A stretch of 64,000 nucleotides of DNA from Engelhardtia mirabilis (GTDB taxonomy: Bacteria > Planctomycetota > UBA1135 > GCA-002686595), in the NCBI RefSeq assembly GCF_007748095.1, contig NZ_CP036287.1, forward strand, positions 1,612,001-1,676,000, read 5' to 3'. Position 1 is the first letter of the stretch; each line of letters starts with the position of its first letter. The translations under genes were made by a program, and so were the position numbers. A model generated the notes under the pieces. It was not told the DNA's origin. It saw only the letters and a list, made by a program, of their open reading frames with translations, and searched no databases. Shown piece after piece: positions 54,570 to 63,846 of the stretch.

Positions 54570-56180
54570 TCAGCGCCTGCCCTGCCGCGTGACGATCGGC
54601 ACGTAGCCGACCTCGAGGCCCTTCGGCGGCTCGACGATCAGCGCGGGATCGAGCGATGCCAGCTCGCCGAGGTCGGGCGGCGGCAGGTACTCGCGGTCCC
54701 GCGTCCAGGCGCGGTGGAGGAGTTCGACTCGGTCCTGGAGCTGCTCGCGCTCCTCGTCGGACAGGTCCGCGTTCAGCAGTGCGGGCTGGTCGGCGAAGCG
54801 GTACCAGTGGTACGTCACCACGCTCCCGTCTCCGAGCTCCGCCTCGAACGGCCCCGCCACGGGGCCGGGCTCCGACCAACAACCGTCCTCGGGCGTGGTG
54901 TACGGGGCGGGATCGTGGGCCTCTGTCGGCACGAAGGAGGCACGCTCCAGGTCGCGCCGCACGGGCACGGCGTTGCGGCGAACCGGGTTCCAGATCGGCC
55001 CGCCATCGCCGTCCTCGAGCTCGAAGAACTCCGGCAGGGTGAACAGGGGGGCGTCCTTCTGCTGCTTCGGTCGAGCGACCCACTCCTGCGACCAGCGGTA
55101 GCCGAAGGTGTGGTCGTCCAGGGCGACCGGCTCGGCGAAGGAGCTCCACGCGATCGTCCGCTGCTCTTCGTTCGGCGTGTCGTCCGCGTGGATCTTCCAG
55201 GTCGACCAGCCGTGGCCGGGAATGGTGTGGAGCCTCCCCGCCTCGGGCGCGATCGCCCCGGAGGCCGGCTCGCCGCCGTCGAACCAGGTCTCGACCGCAT
55301 CCCAGAGGGCGAGCCGCTTGTACGACGTGATGCGATGGACGAGGACCGACGCGTCGTCCCCGTTGAGCGGGAAGCGAGTCGGCGCCGAGCGCGCGTAGGC
55401 CCGCTCGCGTCGATCGAGTTCCAGGGTCGCCGGGATGTACTGGGTCTCCATCTGCAGCGCCCGGCCCGGATCGGACGGCATCGCGTCGAGGAAGATGCCG
55501 GCGAGGTCCGGGCGATCGATCGTGTGCTGGGAGAAGAAGTAGGGCGTGAAGAACGCCACCGGCCCCTTGAAGTTGGCCGTGTTCAAGAAGAGCGTCCAGC
55601 TCTGGTCGCCGGTCGGGACCGGATGTCCGGCGGTCGTCGCCTTCGGCTCGGTCAGCGGCAGCGGCAGGTAGCCGTAGCCGAAGAGCTCGCCGCAGGTCCC
55701 CTGGGCCAGGTTCAGGCCGTCGGGCGGCCAGATCACCCAGGGGCTGAGCTGAGCCACCCCGTACTTACCCCGCGGCTCGTCCCAGTCCCGTCCCTTGCCG
55801 GCGCCCGGTCCGTTGGCCCAGGTCGCGAAGTTCAGGGTCACGCCACCCATGATGAATTTGGGCGTAGCCGTCGCGAAGCGCGTGTCGCGCCACCAGCCGA
55901 GGCCGCCCTCGATGTCGGAGTACAGCTTGCCCTCGAGCTCGCGCTCGGGCTTCTGGGCGAACATCCAGGTGCCGAACAGCCCGGTCTGGAAGCGATTGCC
56001 GGGCCACTCTTCCAAGAGCGGCCAGGCCGCGACGTACATCGAGAAGCCTCCGCCGTACTCTGCCGAGGGCGCCTCGTTGGGGACCCCGAGGTAGCCGTGC
56101 ATGAGCTGCCCCGAGGCGGGGGCCGCGAGCGCCACGGCGATCGAGGCGCAGATTGCGAGCGAGGTGCAGGAACGATGCAT
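54570..56180 (-). CDS. Large secreted protein of unknown function
   Basis: 536 residues with a signal peptide (MHRSCTSLAICASIAVALAA, cleavage near ASGQ). The mature sequence is Trp/Pro-rich with aromatic stretches (GGLGWWRDTRF, GKYGVAQLSPWVIWPPDGLN, GYGYLPLPLTEP, WTLFLNTANFKGPVAFFTPY), a composition seen in extracellular carbohydrate-binding or glycoside-hydrolase-like proteins. No catalytic motif was recognised and no family is assigned. Divergent from the kelch-type gene, with 445 bases between. Confidence 0.7.
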   Translation of the reverse strand: MHRSCTSLAICASIAVALAAPASGQLMHGYLGVPNEAPSAEYGGGFSMYVAAWPLLEEWPGNRFQTGLFGTWMFAQKPERELEGKLYSDIEGGLGWWRDTRFATATPKFIMGGVTLNFATWANGPGAGKGRDWDEPRGKYGVAQLSPWVIWPPDGLNLAQGTCGELFGYGYLPLPLTEPKATTAGHPVPTGDQSWTLFLNTANFKGPVAFFTPYFFSQHTIDRPDLAGIFLDAMPSDPGRALQMETQYIPATLELDRRERAYARSAPTRFPLNGDDASVLVHRITSYKRLALWDAVETWFDGGEPASGAIAPEAGRLHTIPGHGWSTWKIHADDTPNEEQRTIAWSSFAEPVALDDHTFGYRWSQEWVARPKQQKDAPLFTLPEFFELEDGDGGPIWNPVRRNAVPVRRDLERASFVPTEAHDPAPYTTPEDGCWSEPGPVAGPFEAELGDGSVVTYHWYRFADQPALLNADLSDEEREQLQDRVELLHRAWTRDREYLPPPDLGELASLDPALIVEPPKGLEVGYVPIVTRQGRR

Positions 56181-56625
56181 TGGGGGGTCAGGCTCCGAGG
56201 GGGGTCATCCGCGACCCAGCGCAGGCATCGGCGGCGAGGCGGCGCGAGGATCGTAGCTCCCCTTCTGGACCGCTGGGGGTGTGCCCGGCAGGCCTGCTCG
56301 ATGGGGCGTCCGTCCCCGCGGTGGCGAGGGGGGCCACAGGCAGCCGGCTCTGGGCGAGTGTGCCTTGACCGCTACCTCGACGACGGTCCAAGGACGAGTC
56401 CCCGGCGTTTGCTCGAACTCCTCTGACGGTCCCTCGACGCGACCTCACCCAGCCCTCCCCCGTACTCCCAAGGCTTCTCCGCCTCGAATCCGCCTTATCC
56501 GAGAGAATCGTGTCGGCAACTGGCACGCGAATCGGGATGGACCCTTGGACGCGCCCGGCCCCTCGCGGAACAGGTCCCGACGGCTGACGGCGCGCCGAGC
56601 CCAACCCCACTTCGAAAGAGACTCC
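56181..56625. other. Divergent intergenic region, 445 bases
   Basis: Lies between two divergent secreted-protein genes and should hold both promoters. No RNA gene, repeat or strong palindrome was recognised; open frames crossing it are Arg/Pro-rich. Confidence 0.35.
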
Positions 56626-58131
56626 GTGAGACTCCTGCCCCCCAGCGTCGCCGCCCTCGGCCTCCTGCTCCTCCTCGCCCCCCAGGCACCGGCCCAGTGG
56701 ACCTCCAGCGGGCTCTCGGTCGATCGCGCTGCCGTGGCCAGTGCCGCCCTGGGGGACCTGATCTTCTTCGGCGGCGGCCTGCTCGACTGGTCGGGTGGGG
56801 GGCACATCGTGGGCAGCGACGTCGTGGACATCTACGACGCGGCGACGGGGGCCTGGTCCGTCGCTCAGCTCTCGAGCGCGAGGGGTGAGGTCGCGGCCAC
56901 GACCGTCGGCCAACTCGTCTTCTTCGCCGGTGGCGGCAACGTGGTCCTGTCGAGCGATGTGGTCGACATCTACGACGCCTCGGTCGGACCGCCGAGCTCG
57001 CCGGCCGCGTGGTCGACCGTCCAACTCTCGAAGGCGCGCAGCGGAATCTCGGCCGTGACCGTCGGAGATCGAGCGCTCTTCGCTGGCGGCCGGGCCGAGG
57101 ATGGCGTGACGACCCTGGTCGACGTCTACGACAGCAGCGTGGGGCCGCCCAGCGACGCCGCTGCGTGGTCGACGACCGACCTCTCCTCGGCACGCCAAGG
57201 CATCGCCGCCGTCTCCGTCGACGGAGTGGCCCTGTTCGCAGGTGGGCGGGTGCCCGGTGTCGGGTTCTCGGCCACGGTCGACATCTACGACGGCGCCACC
57301 GGAACGTGGTCCACCCAGTCGCTCTCCCAGGCGCGATCGCTCGGCCTCCACGCGGCCGCGCGGGTCGGCCATCGGGCGTACTTCGCCGGCGGAGTCGTCT
57401 CGGCGTTCATGCCGGCCATCATGTCTTCGGTGGTCGACGTCTACGACGCCCAGTCCGACAGCTGGTCGACCCTGACGCTCGTCCTTCCGCGCGACTCCAT
57501 CTCCGTGGCCGGAGTCGGCGGCCGCGTGCTGTTCGCCGGAGGTCTCCCCGCCAACGCCGGAGGCACCGACCTGGTCGAGATCTACGACGTCGGGAGCGAG
57601 TCCTGGCTGTGGCCGGCCCAGCTCTCGGAGCGTCGCCACGAGGCCGCCCGCGGCGTGGCCCACGGCCGCGCGGTCTTCGCCGGGGGCAGCCCGGGTCCGC
57701 AGGTGCCGGCGACGGCGAGCGACGCCGTCGACATCTACACCCCCTGCACGCCGGTCGGGGCGCTCGAGACCGTGCGTCTCGGGACGCCGCCGAATCCCGC
57801 GGCGCTGCTGCCTGGCACCACGAGCGCTCCGGTGGTCGCGGAGACTTGGGACCCCGTGATCGACCACAGCAGCTTCCTCCCGGGCGCCGTGCTCGACTTC
57901 GTGGCGATCGGACTGACGCCGTCGGATGTGCCCTCGCCGCTGGGCACCCTGCTGTGCGGCGCGGCGCCGATCTCGATCGTCACGGGTGCGCCCGGTGAGC
58001 CCTTCGGCTTCGAGATCCCGGCCGACTGCGGCTTGGCGGGCACGGTGCTCTGCACCCAGGGCGGTTCGATCGACGCCGCGTTGGTCGTCGGGCTGACCAA
58101 CGCCCTCGACATCACGATCGGTACCTTCTGA
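56626..58131 (+). CDS. Secreted kelch-type beta-propeller protein
   Basis: 501 residues starting with GTG (VRLLPPSVAALGLLLLLAPQ), a signal peptide ending at APAQ. Six to seven kelch-like blades of about 50 residues follow, each with a double-Gly strand and a YD motif: LFAGGRAEDGVTTLVDVYD, VALFAGGRVPGVGFSATVDI, AYFAGGVV, VLFAGGLP, AVFAGGSPG. The last about 110 residues form a different beta domain (LPGTTSAPVVAETWDPVIDH ... FGFEIPADCGLAGTVLCTQG). Probably a surface-exposed binding protein. The ATG-less start is supported by the signal peptide being in frame with the blades. Confidence 0.8.
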   Translation: MRLLPPSVAALGLLLLLAPQAPAQWTSSGLSVDRAAVASAALGDLIFFGGGLLDWSGGGHIVGSDVVDIYDAATGAWSVAQLSSARGEVAATTVGQLVFFAGGGNVVLSSDVVDIYDASVGPPSSPAAWSTVQLSKARSGISAVTVGDRALFAGGRAEDGVTTLVDVYDSSVGPPSDAAAWSTTDLSSARQGIAAVSVDGVALFAGGRVPGVGFSATVDIYDGATGTWSTQSLSQARSLGLHAAARVGHRAYFAGGVVSAFMPAIMSSVVDVYDAQSDSWSTLTLVLPRDSISVAGVGGRVLFAGGLPANAGGTDLVEIYDVGSESWLWPAQLSERRHEAARGVAHGRAVFAGGSPGPQVPATASDAVDIYTPCTPVGALETVRLGTPPNPAALLPGTTSAPVVAETWDPVIDHSSFLPGAVLDFVAIGLTPSDVPSPLGTLLCGAAPISIVTGAPGEPFGFEIPADCGLAGTVLCTQGGSIDAALVVGLTNALDITIGTF

Positions 58132-58367
58132 GGTCTGTCGCCGTGTCGAGCTTCGCAGCCCAGCTCCCGGCCTCGGGTGATCTCGCCCAGCTCCAGTTCG
58201 CGGTGGCGCCGGCCGGCCGGTCGGGAACTCAGGCTAGCCGCCCGGGCGCGTGCCCGGGCGGCGGCGGCGTGGTTCGGCGGCGCGCTCGGTCCAACACGGT
58301 CCGGCGGCAGCCATCGAGCTGGAGATCCGCTTGCGTGAACCTCGCTTCGCACTCAAGACTGGGAGCG

Positions 58368-58997
58368 ATGTCCGATCCGCGCAGTCCGCAGCCCCGACGG
58401 GACCTGACCCGCTTGGTCGGCGCCCTCGACAACGGCGAGCGTGAGGCCGCCCAGGAGCTGCTGCCGCTGGTCTATGGCGAGCTGCGGCGGCTGGCCGCCT
58501 CGCGGTTGGCCAAGCTCTCCCCGGGCCAGACGCTGCAGGCGACGGCGCTCGTCCACGAGGCCTACCTGGAGCTCGTTGGCACGGCGGATCCCGGCTGGCA
58601 GGGCCGCGCGCACTTCTTCGGGGCGGCGGCGCGAGCCATGCGGGATCTGCTCGCCGACCATCTCCAGCGCAAGGGCAGCCTCAAGCGCGGCGGGCACCTG
58701 CGGCGGCTCGACGCGGACGTCGACCTGGAGCCTGGGCACCGCGGGCCGAGCCTGGACGACCTCGCGGTGGAAGATGCGTTGCAGGAGCTCGAGGCCGGCT
58801 ATCCACGGCAGGCCGAGGTCGTGACCTTGTCCTTCTTCGGTGGGCTCTCGTCCGCCGAGGTCGCTGAAGTCCTGGGGCGCTCGACCCGCACGGTCGAGCG
58901 CGACTGGCGCTTCGCGAAGGCTTGGCTGAACGCGCACCTGAGCGATCCCGATGGTCGTCCGGGCGTCGATCTCGATCAGGTGCCGCGCCGTGACTGA
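58368..58997 (+). CDS. ECF-type RNA polymerase sigma factor (planctomycete family)
   Basis: 209 residues from MSDPRSPQ, with a GGGAG element directly upstream. Region 2 reads LLPLVYGELRRLAASRLAKL and TLQATALVHEAYLELV; region 4 reads VVTLSFFGGLSSAEVAEVLG and STRTVERDWRFAKAWL. This matches the planctomycete/acidobacterial ECF family usually encoded beside Ser/Thr kinases. Its stop overlaps the GTG of the kinase gene by 8 bases, so the kinase probably controls this sigma factor by phosphorylation or by anti-sigma-like binding (inference). Confidence 0.9.
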   Translation: MSDPRSPQPRRDLTRLVGALDNGEREAAQELLPLVYGELRRLAASRLAKLSPGQTLQATALVHEAYLELVGTADPGWQGRAHFFGAAARAMRDLLADHLQRKGSLKRGGHLRRLDADVDLEPGHRGPSLDDLAVEDALQELEAGYPRQAEVVTLSFFGGLSSAEVAEVLGRSTRTVERDWRFAKAWLNAHLSDPDGRPGVDLDQVPRRD

Positions 58998-61656
58998 CCC
59001 CCTGGACGCACAGGATCGCGAGCGACTGGTCGAGCTGTTCGACGTCGCGGCGGAGTTGACCCTCTCCGAGCGCGAGGACCTGATCGAGCGGGAGTGCGGT
59101 TCGCGACCCCAACTGCGCGGGGAGCTGGAGAAGCTGATCGCCACACTGGATGGGGAGGACGTGCTCGAGCGCATGCGGAGCGGCGGCGCTCCGTCGGTCG
59201 GGGCCCTGAGCGGCTCGAGCGTCGGGCCCTATCGGCTGGGCGATTTGATCGGCGACGGGGGAATGGGGGAGGTCTACGCCGCGGAGCGCCTGAGCCCCAT
59301 CGTCCGCCGCGTGGCGCTCAAGGTCATCAAGCCGGGCCTGAACTCGGTCGAGGTCCTGGCGCGGTTCGAGGCCGAGCGCCAGGCGCTGGCGCGGATGTCG
59401 CACCCCAACGTCGCGTGCGTCTACGACGGCGGCGCGACCGATCAGGGTCGTCCGTACTTCGCGATGGAGCTCATCGACGGGGAGCCGATCACGGGCTACT
59501 GCGACCGTCGGCGCCTCTCGACCCGGGCGCGCATCGAGCTGTTCCTCGACGTCTGCGAGGGCGTTCGCCACGCGCACCAGCGGGGCATCATCCATCGGGA
59601 CCTGAAGCCGTCGAACCTCCTGGTGGCGACCGAGGACGGAGTTCCGGTCCCGAAGGTGATCGACTTCGGCATCGCCCGCGCGACGACGGGCCGGCTCGCG
59701 GAGCGCACCCTGCAGACCCAGCTCGGTCGGGTCGTCGGGACGCTGGACTACATGAGCCCGGAGCAGGCCGACCCGGGCTCGGCGGAGATCGACACCCGCT
59801 CGGACGTCTACTCCTTGGGAGTCGTGCTCTACGAGCTGCTCAGTGGCCTGCGTCCATTCGAGCTGACCAGCGCGGGAGACGTGCCCCTGTCCGACCTCCA
59901 GCGGCGGATTCGGGAGGACGATCCGCCGACGCCGAGCACGCGCCTGCGCCGCCAGACGGACACGGCGACGGCTGCCGGGCCGCTGCGTGGCACCGACGGG
60001 CACGCGCTGATCCGCCAGCTCGCGGGGGATCTGGACCACATCTGCCTCCGCGCCCTGGAGAAGGAACCCGGCCGGCGCTACCAGTCGGTGGGCGAGTTGG
60101 CGGACGACCTGCGGCGGTACCTCGCCCACGAGCCCGTGGTCGCGACTTCCGCCGGGGCCCTGTACCGCGCGCGCAAGTACGTGCGTCGCCACCGCGCGGG
60201 CGTCTCGGCGGGTGTGGTGGTGGCCGCCGCGATCGGCGTCGGGGCCTTCGGCTTCGTCAGTGGCCGGCTGGAGGCGGCGGCGAAGGGCCGGCAGCTGCTG
60301 GAGCTGGAGGATGCGCGCGTGCTGGCCCAGCTGGTCGATCGAGCGGATGACGAGCTCTGGCCGCCCTATCCCGGCGGGGGGCGTGTCGAGGAGATGGGAG
60401 CGTGGGTCGATCAGGCCCGTGCCCTCGCAAACCGCCGCGATCGCCACGTGCGCGCGCTGGAGACGATTCGGGCGCGCGCGCTTCCGGCGAGCGAGCCCGA
60501 GGGTGACCGGCGCGATTGGGGCTTTCAGAGCTACGACGACCAGCTCCTCCACGACATGCTCGCGGACCTCGTGAGCGGGCTGGAGGTGCTCGAGAGCGAA
60601 CTGCTTGATGACCGTCCGCGCAGTGAGGTCGAGGCGCCAGGCCCGCACGGCTGGAGCGTCCCGCAGCGGATCGCCTACGCGGGGCTGATCGAGGCCAGCC
60701 TGGCTCCAGGTGGCGAGGTCGCAGCCGCCTGGGAGGCCGCGCTGCCCGAGATTCTCTTGGACTACCCGGGACTCGAGCTCCAGCCGCAGCCGGGGCTCTT
60801 GCCGATCGGTCGCGATCCGCGATCCGGTCTCTGGGAGTTCGCGCACCTGTTGACCGGCGCAGCGCCGACGCGCGGCGAGGACGGCGTGCTCGAGATCGAT
60901 GCAGAGACCGGGCTCGTCCTCGTGTTGCTGCGTGGCGGCACCTTCTGGGCGGGGGCGCAGCGGGAGGACCCCGAGTTGCCCAACTACGACCCCCAGGCCA
61001 ACCCCGGCGAGAGCCCCGTGCGAGAGGTCGAGCTCGCGCCGTTCTTCATGTCGAAGTACGAGATGACTCGCGGGCAGTGGGCCCGCTTCACTGGCGATCA
61101 AAGGAGTCTCAGCGAGGCCAACGGCCCGCAGGCGGCCGAGCGGCCGGCCCAGTGGGTCAGTTGGAACGACTGTGATCGGGTGACGGCTCGCCTCGGACTC
61201 GAGCTTCCCGACGAGCAGCAGTGGGAGTACGCAGCGCGCGGAGGCACGGATTCGCCCTGGTGGACCGGCGACGAGGAGGGCTCCCTCGAGGGTCGAACCA
61301 ACCTGCTCGACAGCAGGACAGCCGCGCTGTGGCCGTATTGGGCGAGCAGCTCGCATCCCGCACCCTGGGACGACGAAGACGTCGGGACTGCTCCGGTCTG
61401 GCGCTCGTCGCCCAACGGCTTCGGACTGCACGAGGTGACCGGGAACGTCCTCGAATGGACCTCGAGCCTGGCCTTCCCGGTGGAAGCGGGATCCGGCGTG
61501 GATCTGAGCCGTGTCCCGCGCCGCGCTCGCGGAGGCTGCAACCGGATGGGGACCCACGCGGCCCGCTCGGCCTTCCGCGAGCTGGGGAACATGCCGGACT
61601 TCGCCATGGGCACGCTCGGGTTGAGGCCGGCGATGTCGATTGTGGCCGACGGTTGA
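58990..61656 (+). CDS. Membrane Ser/Thr protein kinase fused to an FGE-sulfatase-like domain
   Basis: 888 residues from the GTG (VTDPLDAQD). A kinase domain (about 80-390) has the P-loop LIGDGGMGEVYA, catalytic Lys in VALKVIKPG, HRDLKPSNLL, DFGIA and SPEQAD, as in PknB/Stk kinases. One membrane helix follows (about 403-423, GVSAGVVVAAAIGVGAFGF). After a helical linker, residues about 640-888 match formylglycine-generating-enzyme-like (FGE-sulfatase) domains: GGTFWAGAQ, SPVREVELAPFFMSKYEMTR, LPDEQQWEYAARGG, GNVLEWTSS and RARGGCNRMG. Here it probably acts as an extracytoplasmic sensor or binding domain. It overlaps the ECF sigma gene, whose activity it likely controls. Confidence 0.9.
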   Translation: MTDPLDAQDRERLVELFDVAAELTLSEREDLIERECGSRPQLRGELEKLIATLDGEDVLERMRSGGAPSVGALSGSSVGPYRLGDLIGDGGMGEVYAAERLSPIVRRVALKVIKPGLNSVEVLARFEAERQALARMSHPNVACVYDGGATDQGRPYFAMELIDGEPITGYCDRRRLSTRARIELFLDVCEGVRHAHQRGIIHRDLKPSNLLVATEDGVPVPKVIDFGIARATTGRLAERTLQTQLGRVVGTLDYMSPEQADPGSAEIDTRSDVYSLGVVLYELLSGLRPFELTSAGDVPLSDLQRRIREDDPPTPSTRLRRQTDTATAAGPLRGTDGHALIRQLAGDLDHICLRALEKEPGRRYQSVGELADDLRRYLAHEPVVATSAGALYRARKYVRRHRAGVSAGVVVAAAIGVGAFGFVSGRLEAAAKGRQLLELEDARVLAQLVDRADDELWPPYPGGGRVEEMGAWVDQARALANRRDRHVRALETIRARALPASEPEGDRRDWGFQSYDDQLLHDMLADLVSGLEVLESELLDDRPRSEVEAPGPHGWSVPQRIAYAGLIEASLAPGGEVAAAWEAALPEILLDYPGLELQPQPGLLPIGRDPRSGLWEFAHLLTGAAPTRGEDGVLEIDAETGLVLVLLRGGTFWAGAQREDPELPNYDPQANPGESPVREVELAPFFMSKYEMTRGQWARFTGDQRSLSEANGPQAAERPAQWVSWNDCDRVTARLGLELPDEQQWEYAARGGTDSPWWTGDEEGSLEGRTNLLDSRTAALWPYWASSSHPAPWDDEDVGTAPVWRSSPNGFGLHEVTGNVLEWTSSLAFPVEAGSGVDLSRVPRRARGGCNRMGTHAARSAFRELGNMPDFAMGTLGLRPAMSIVADG

Positions 61657-61739
61657 CGTCGGTGGGCGATCCTCGCGATCGCCGCAGACGCCGTCGGGCG
61701 AGCCGGAGACGCTCCCGTCCATTCGGGGCCGCGTGGCCG

Positions 61740-62687
61740 CTACACGCCGGAGCTGAAGACGCCGACCACGGCCGACGACGCTAGGGGCGCGAGCAGGGTC
61801 CCCAGGCGCGCGAGCTGACCCGACCAAGAGATGGAGAGTCCATTGCGCTCGAGCCAGGCGTCGGGGTCGTCCGCTGCCGCGCTGGCGGCAGCACCGAGGC
61901 GGCGGCCGACGACCTCGAGCGCAGCGGCGGCGGGGAGGTAGATCGCGGCGAACATCAGCGAGTAGTAGGCTCCGGCCGACAGGGTGCCTGCGGCCACGAG
62001 GCCGTCGAGCCCTGCTGCGCCGCTCCCATCGACGCCGTTCATGAGCGCGAGGAGCCAGGTGTAGGCCGACTCGGTCATGAAGCTGACCAGGGCGCCCATC
62101 GAGCCCACCTGCCACGGGGCCTGCCGGACCGCGGCCGCGATCGAGGTCGAGGCCACCAGGCAGGCCGCGGCGCAACCGCCGATCAGCAGGAAGACCGCCA
62201 CTCGCCATTCCACGTGGGCCACGAACTCGGCCGAAGAGAAGGCCGCTGCCCCGCTTCCGTCGAAGGATTCACTCAGCGCCGGCCGGATCGACGCGGCGCG
62301 AGCTTCGAACGCCAGCGCGACGACGTAGACGAGGGTGGCCAGGGCCAAGGCGCCGGGGCCGACCCATCGAGCGCGGGGGCCGAGCGCGACGGTCGGCTCG
62401 GGTGCGTCGGTCGTGGCATCGGGCTGCGTCGTCTGCGGGCGTCCCTCCCCATCTCGCCATGAGTAGCCCTCCGCGGAATCAGGATCGAGCCCTGGGGTCG
62501 GAGTCGCGAGGCTGGCGAGCGATCTGGCCCCGGAGGGGGCGGTCGAGAGACCCTCGTCGGGCTCGGATCGAGCTGGCCAGGGGGATCGATTGCGAGCCTC
62601 CTGCCCGGCTCTGGCCTTCGCCGCGGCGATGATCGCGGTGCTCCCTCCCTCATCGGGGCCGGGTCGTGTAGCTGGGCCGAACCTCAA
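61740..62687 (-). CDS. Multi-pass membrane protein of unknown function
   Basis: 315 residues. The first about 107 residues are Pro/Ser/Arg/Glu-rich and probably disordered; five hydrophobic helices follow (about 112-130, 165-185, 197-215, 237-260, 292-313). No known transporter motif was seen. The ATG at 62687 overlaps the end of the cysteine-dioxygenase-like gene by 38 bases, which suggests an operon, but the start is uncertain and could be a downstream GTG. The helices, not the N-terminus, support the gene. Confidence 0.6.
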   Translation of the reverse strand: MRFGPATRPGPDEGGSTAIIAAAKARAGQEARNRSPWPARSEPDEGLSTAPSGARSLASLATPTPGLDPDSAEGYSWRDGEGRPQTTQPDATTDAPEPTVALGPRARWVGPGALALATLVYVVALAFEARAASIRPALSESFDGSGAAAFSSAEFVAHVEWRVAVFLLIGGCAAACLVASTSIAAAVRQAPWQVGSMGALVSFMTESAYTWLLALMNGVDGSGAAGLDGLVAAGTLSAGAYYSLMFAAIYLPAAAALEVVGRRLGAAASAAADDPDAWLERNGLSISWSGQLARLGTLLAPLASSAVVGVFSSGV

Positions 62688-63213
62688 CGACGACGCTCGA
62701 CTCCGGATCGAACGTGTGGCAGCTCTCGATGTCGCGTCCGTAGGTGTGCAGCGACAGCGTCAACGCGTCGGTCGGGTTCTCGATGCGGTGGTACTCGTCG
62801 TGCGGCGGAAGCACGCTCGTCACCGCGCCCTGTTCGGCGCGCAACGAGCAGGTCGGCGCCAACTCCGCGCGATCGGGGTCGCAGCCGTCGTCCAGGCGGT
62901 CGTAGGTCGTGACCTGCAGCGCGCCCTCGACGACCGCGACCGTGCCCCAGGTGCCGTGGTCGTGGGGGAGGCTGTCCCCGCCCGGCGGCCAGGCCATGAC
63001 GATCACGACGATGCCGCTGCCGGGATCCTCGTACAGCAGGTGTCGACCGTGCCGAGCACCGTCGGGGGCGCGCACGCGCTGGTCGAGGACGAAGCCTCTC
63101 GCCAGCAGCTCACGCATCGCCTCCTCGACGGCGCGGACCGTGGACCTGGGCGAGCGGTGCGCAGCGCCGATCTCGGCGATGCGGTCGAAGTAGCGAGTGA
63201 GTTCCGGATCCAT
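62650..63213 (-). CDS. Cysteine-dioxygenase-like cupin
   Basis: 187 residues. The cupin metal ligands are visible as HDHGTWG (H84, H86) and EYHRIENP (H142), with GTVAVVEGALQVTTYDR between and SLHTYGRDI near the end. This is the cysteine dioxygenase type I / thiol dioxygenase layout, a 3-His Fe(II) enzyme that oxidises a thiol (cysteine, 3-mercaptopropionate or similar) to a sulphinate. Which thiol is used cannot be decided by eye. It probably leads an operon with the downstream membrane protein. Confidence 0.85.
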   Translation of the reverse strand: MDPELTRYFDRIAEIGAAHRSPRSTVRAVEEAMRELLARGFVLDQRVRAPDGARHGRHLLYEDPGSGIVVIVMAWPPGGDSLPHDHGTWGTVAVVEGALQVTTYDRLDDGCDPDRAELAPTCSLRAEQGAVTSVLPPHDEYHRIENPTDALTLSLHTYGRDIESCHTFDPESSVVVEVRPSYTTRPR

Positions 63214-63846
63214 GTCGGTTGTCGTGTTGCGGCGGCGCTGGATCCTCCGGCGCAGTCCGTGCGATCGTCAACGGTCGCGCGGGCGAATCGCCGGCGCCGT
63301 TCGGACGCTCACGTGAGGGGCTGCTGGCCCGGGACGGCACGGCGCCGGCCCCCGCGCTGCTGGCTGGGCGCGGCCCCCCCTGGCGACGGGCAGCCCGGGT
63401 GCTCGCCGTCTGCCGCTCGACCGACTTCGGTCTGCCGGGACCGGCTGCCCACTCGCTGCCGAGGAAGGGAGGACTCGGCCCTCGTTCAGGATGGAGCACC
63501 GTCCGACGCGGCGGGCCCGGGGGCCGTCCGCGGTCGGCTCGGCCTCCGAGCGGGCCGGGCTGACGTCGGCGCGTGGGCGTCGCGAGCCGAGCCATTGCTC
63601 GACCGGCGTCAGGAGCGCTGCTGCTCTCGGGGACCCTCGAGCCCGTCTCGTCGGGGTCGGAGATCGGGGAGCTGCCGGCGTTCGGTCCGGATCCGGCGGG
63701 CGAGGCCCTAGTGGGCTCAGGGCGACGGTCGATCGAAATTTCGCTGCAATAAATTGCAACCCTGCGGTCGAGCGAACGTAGCCGGGCGGTGCCCCTGCCC
63801 TGGGGCCGACCTTCCCCGCAGACTCGACTCCTCGAGGCTTCCAGAC
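63214..63846. other. Divergent intergenic region, 633 bases
   Basis: Lies between the cysteine-dioxygenase-like gene and the last, divergent gene. Open frames on both strands are Arg/Pro/Ala-rich and look non-coding; no RNA gene was recognised. An AT-rich stretch with a perfect palindrome (63745-63758) stands out near its right end and is listed separately. Confidence 0.4.
63745..63758. promoter_or_regulatory. AT-rich palindrome upstream of a secreted-protein gene
   Basis: TGCAAT-AA-ATTGCA, a perfect 14-base palindrome within the AT-rich run GAAATTTCGCTGCAATAAAT, in a very GC-rich region. It lies 89 bases before the ATG at 63847, a suitable place for an operator or upstream promoter element. 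Confidence 0.45.
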
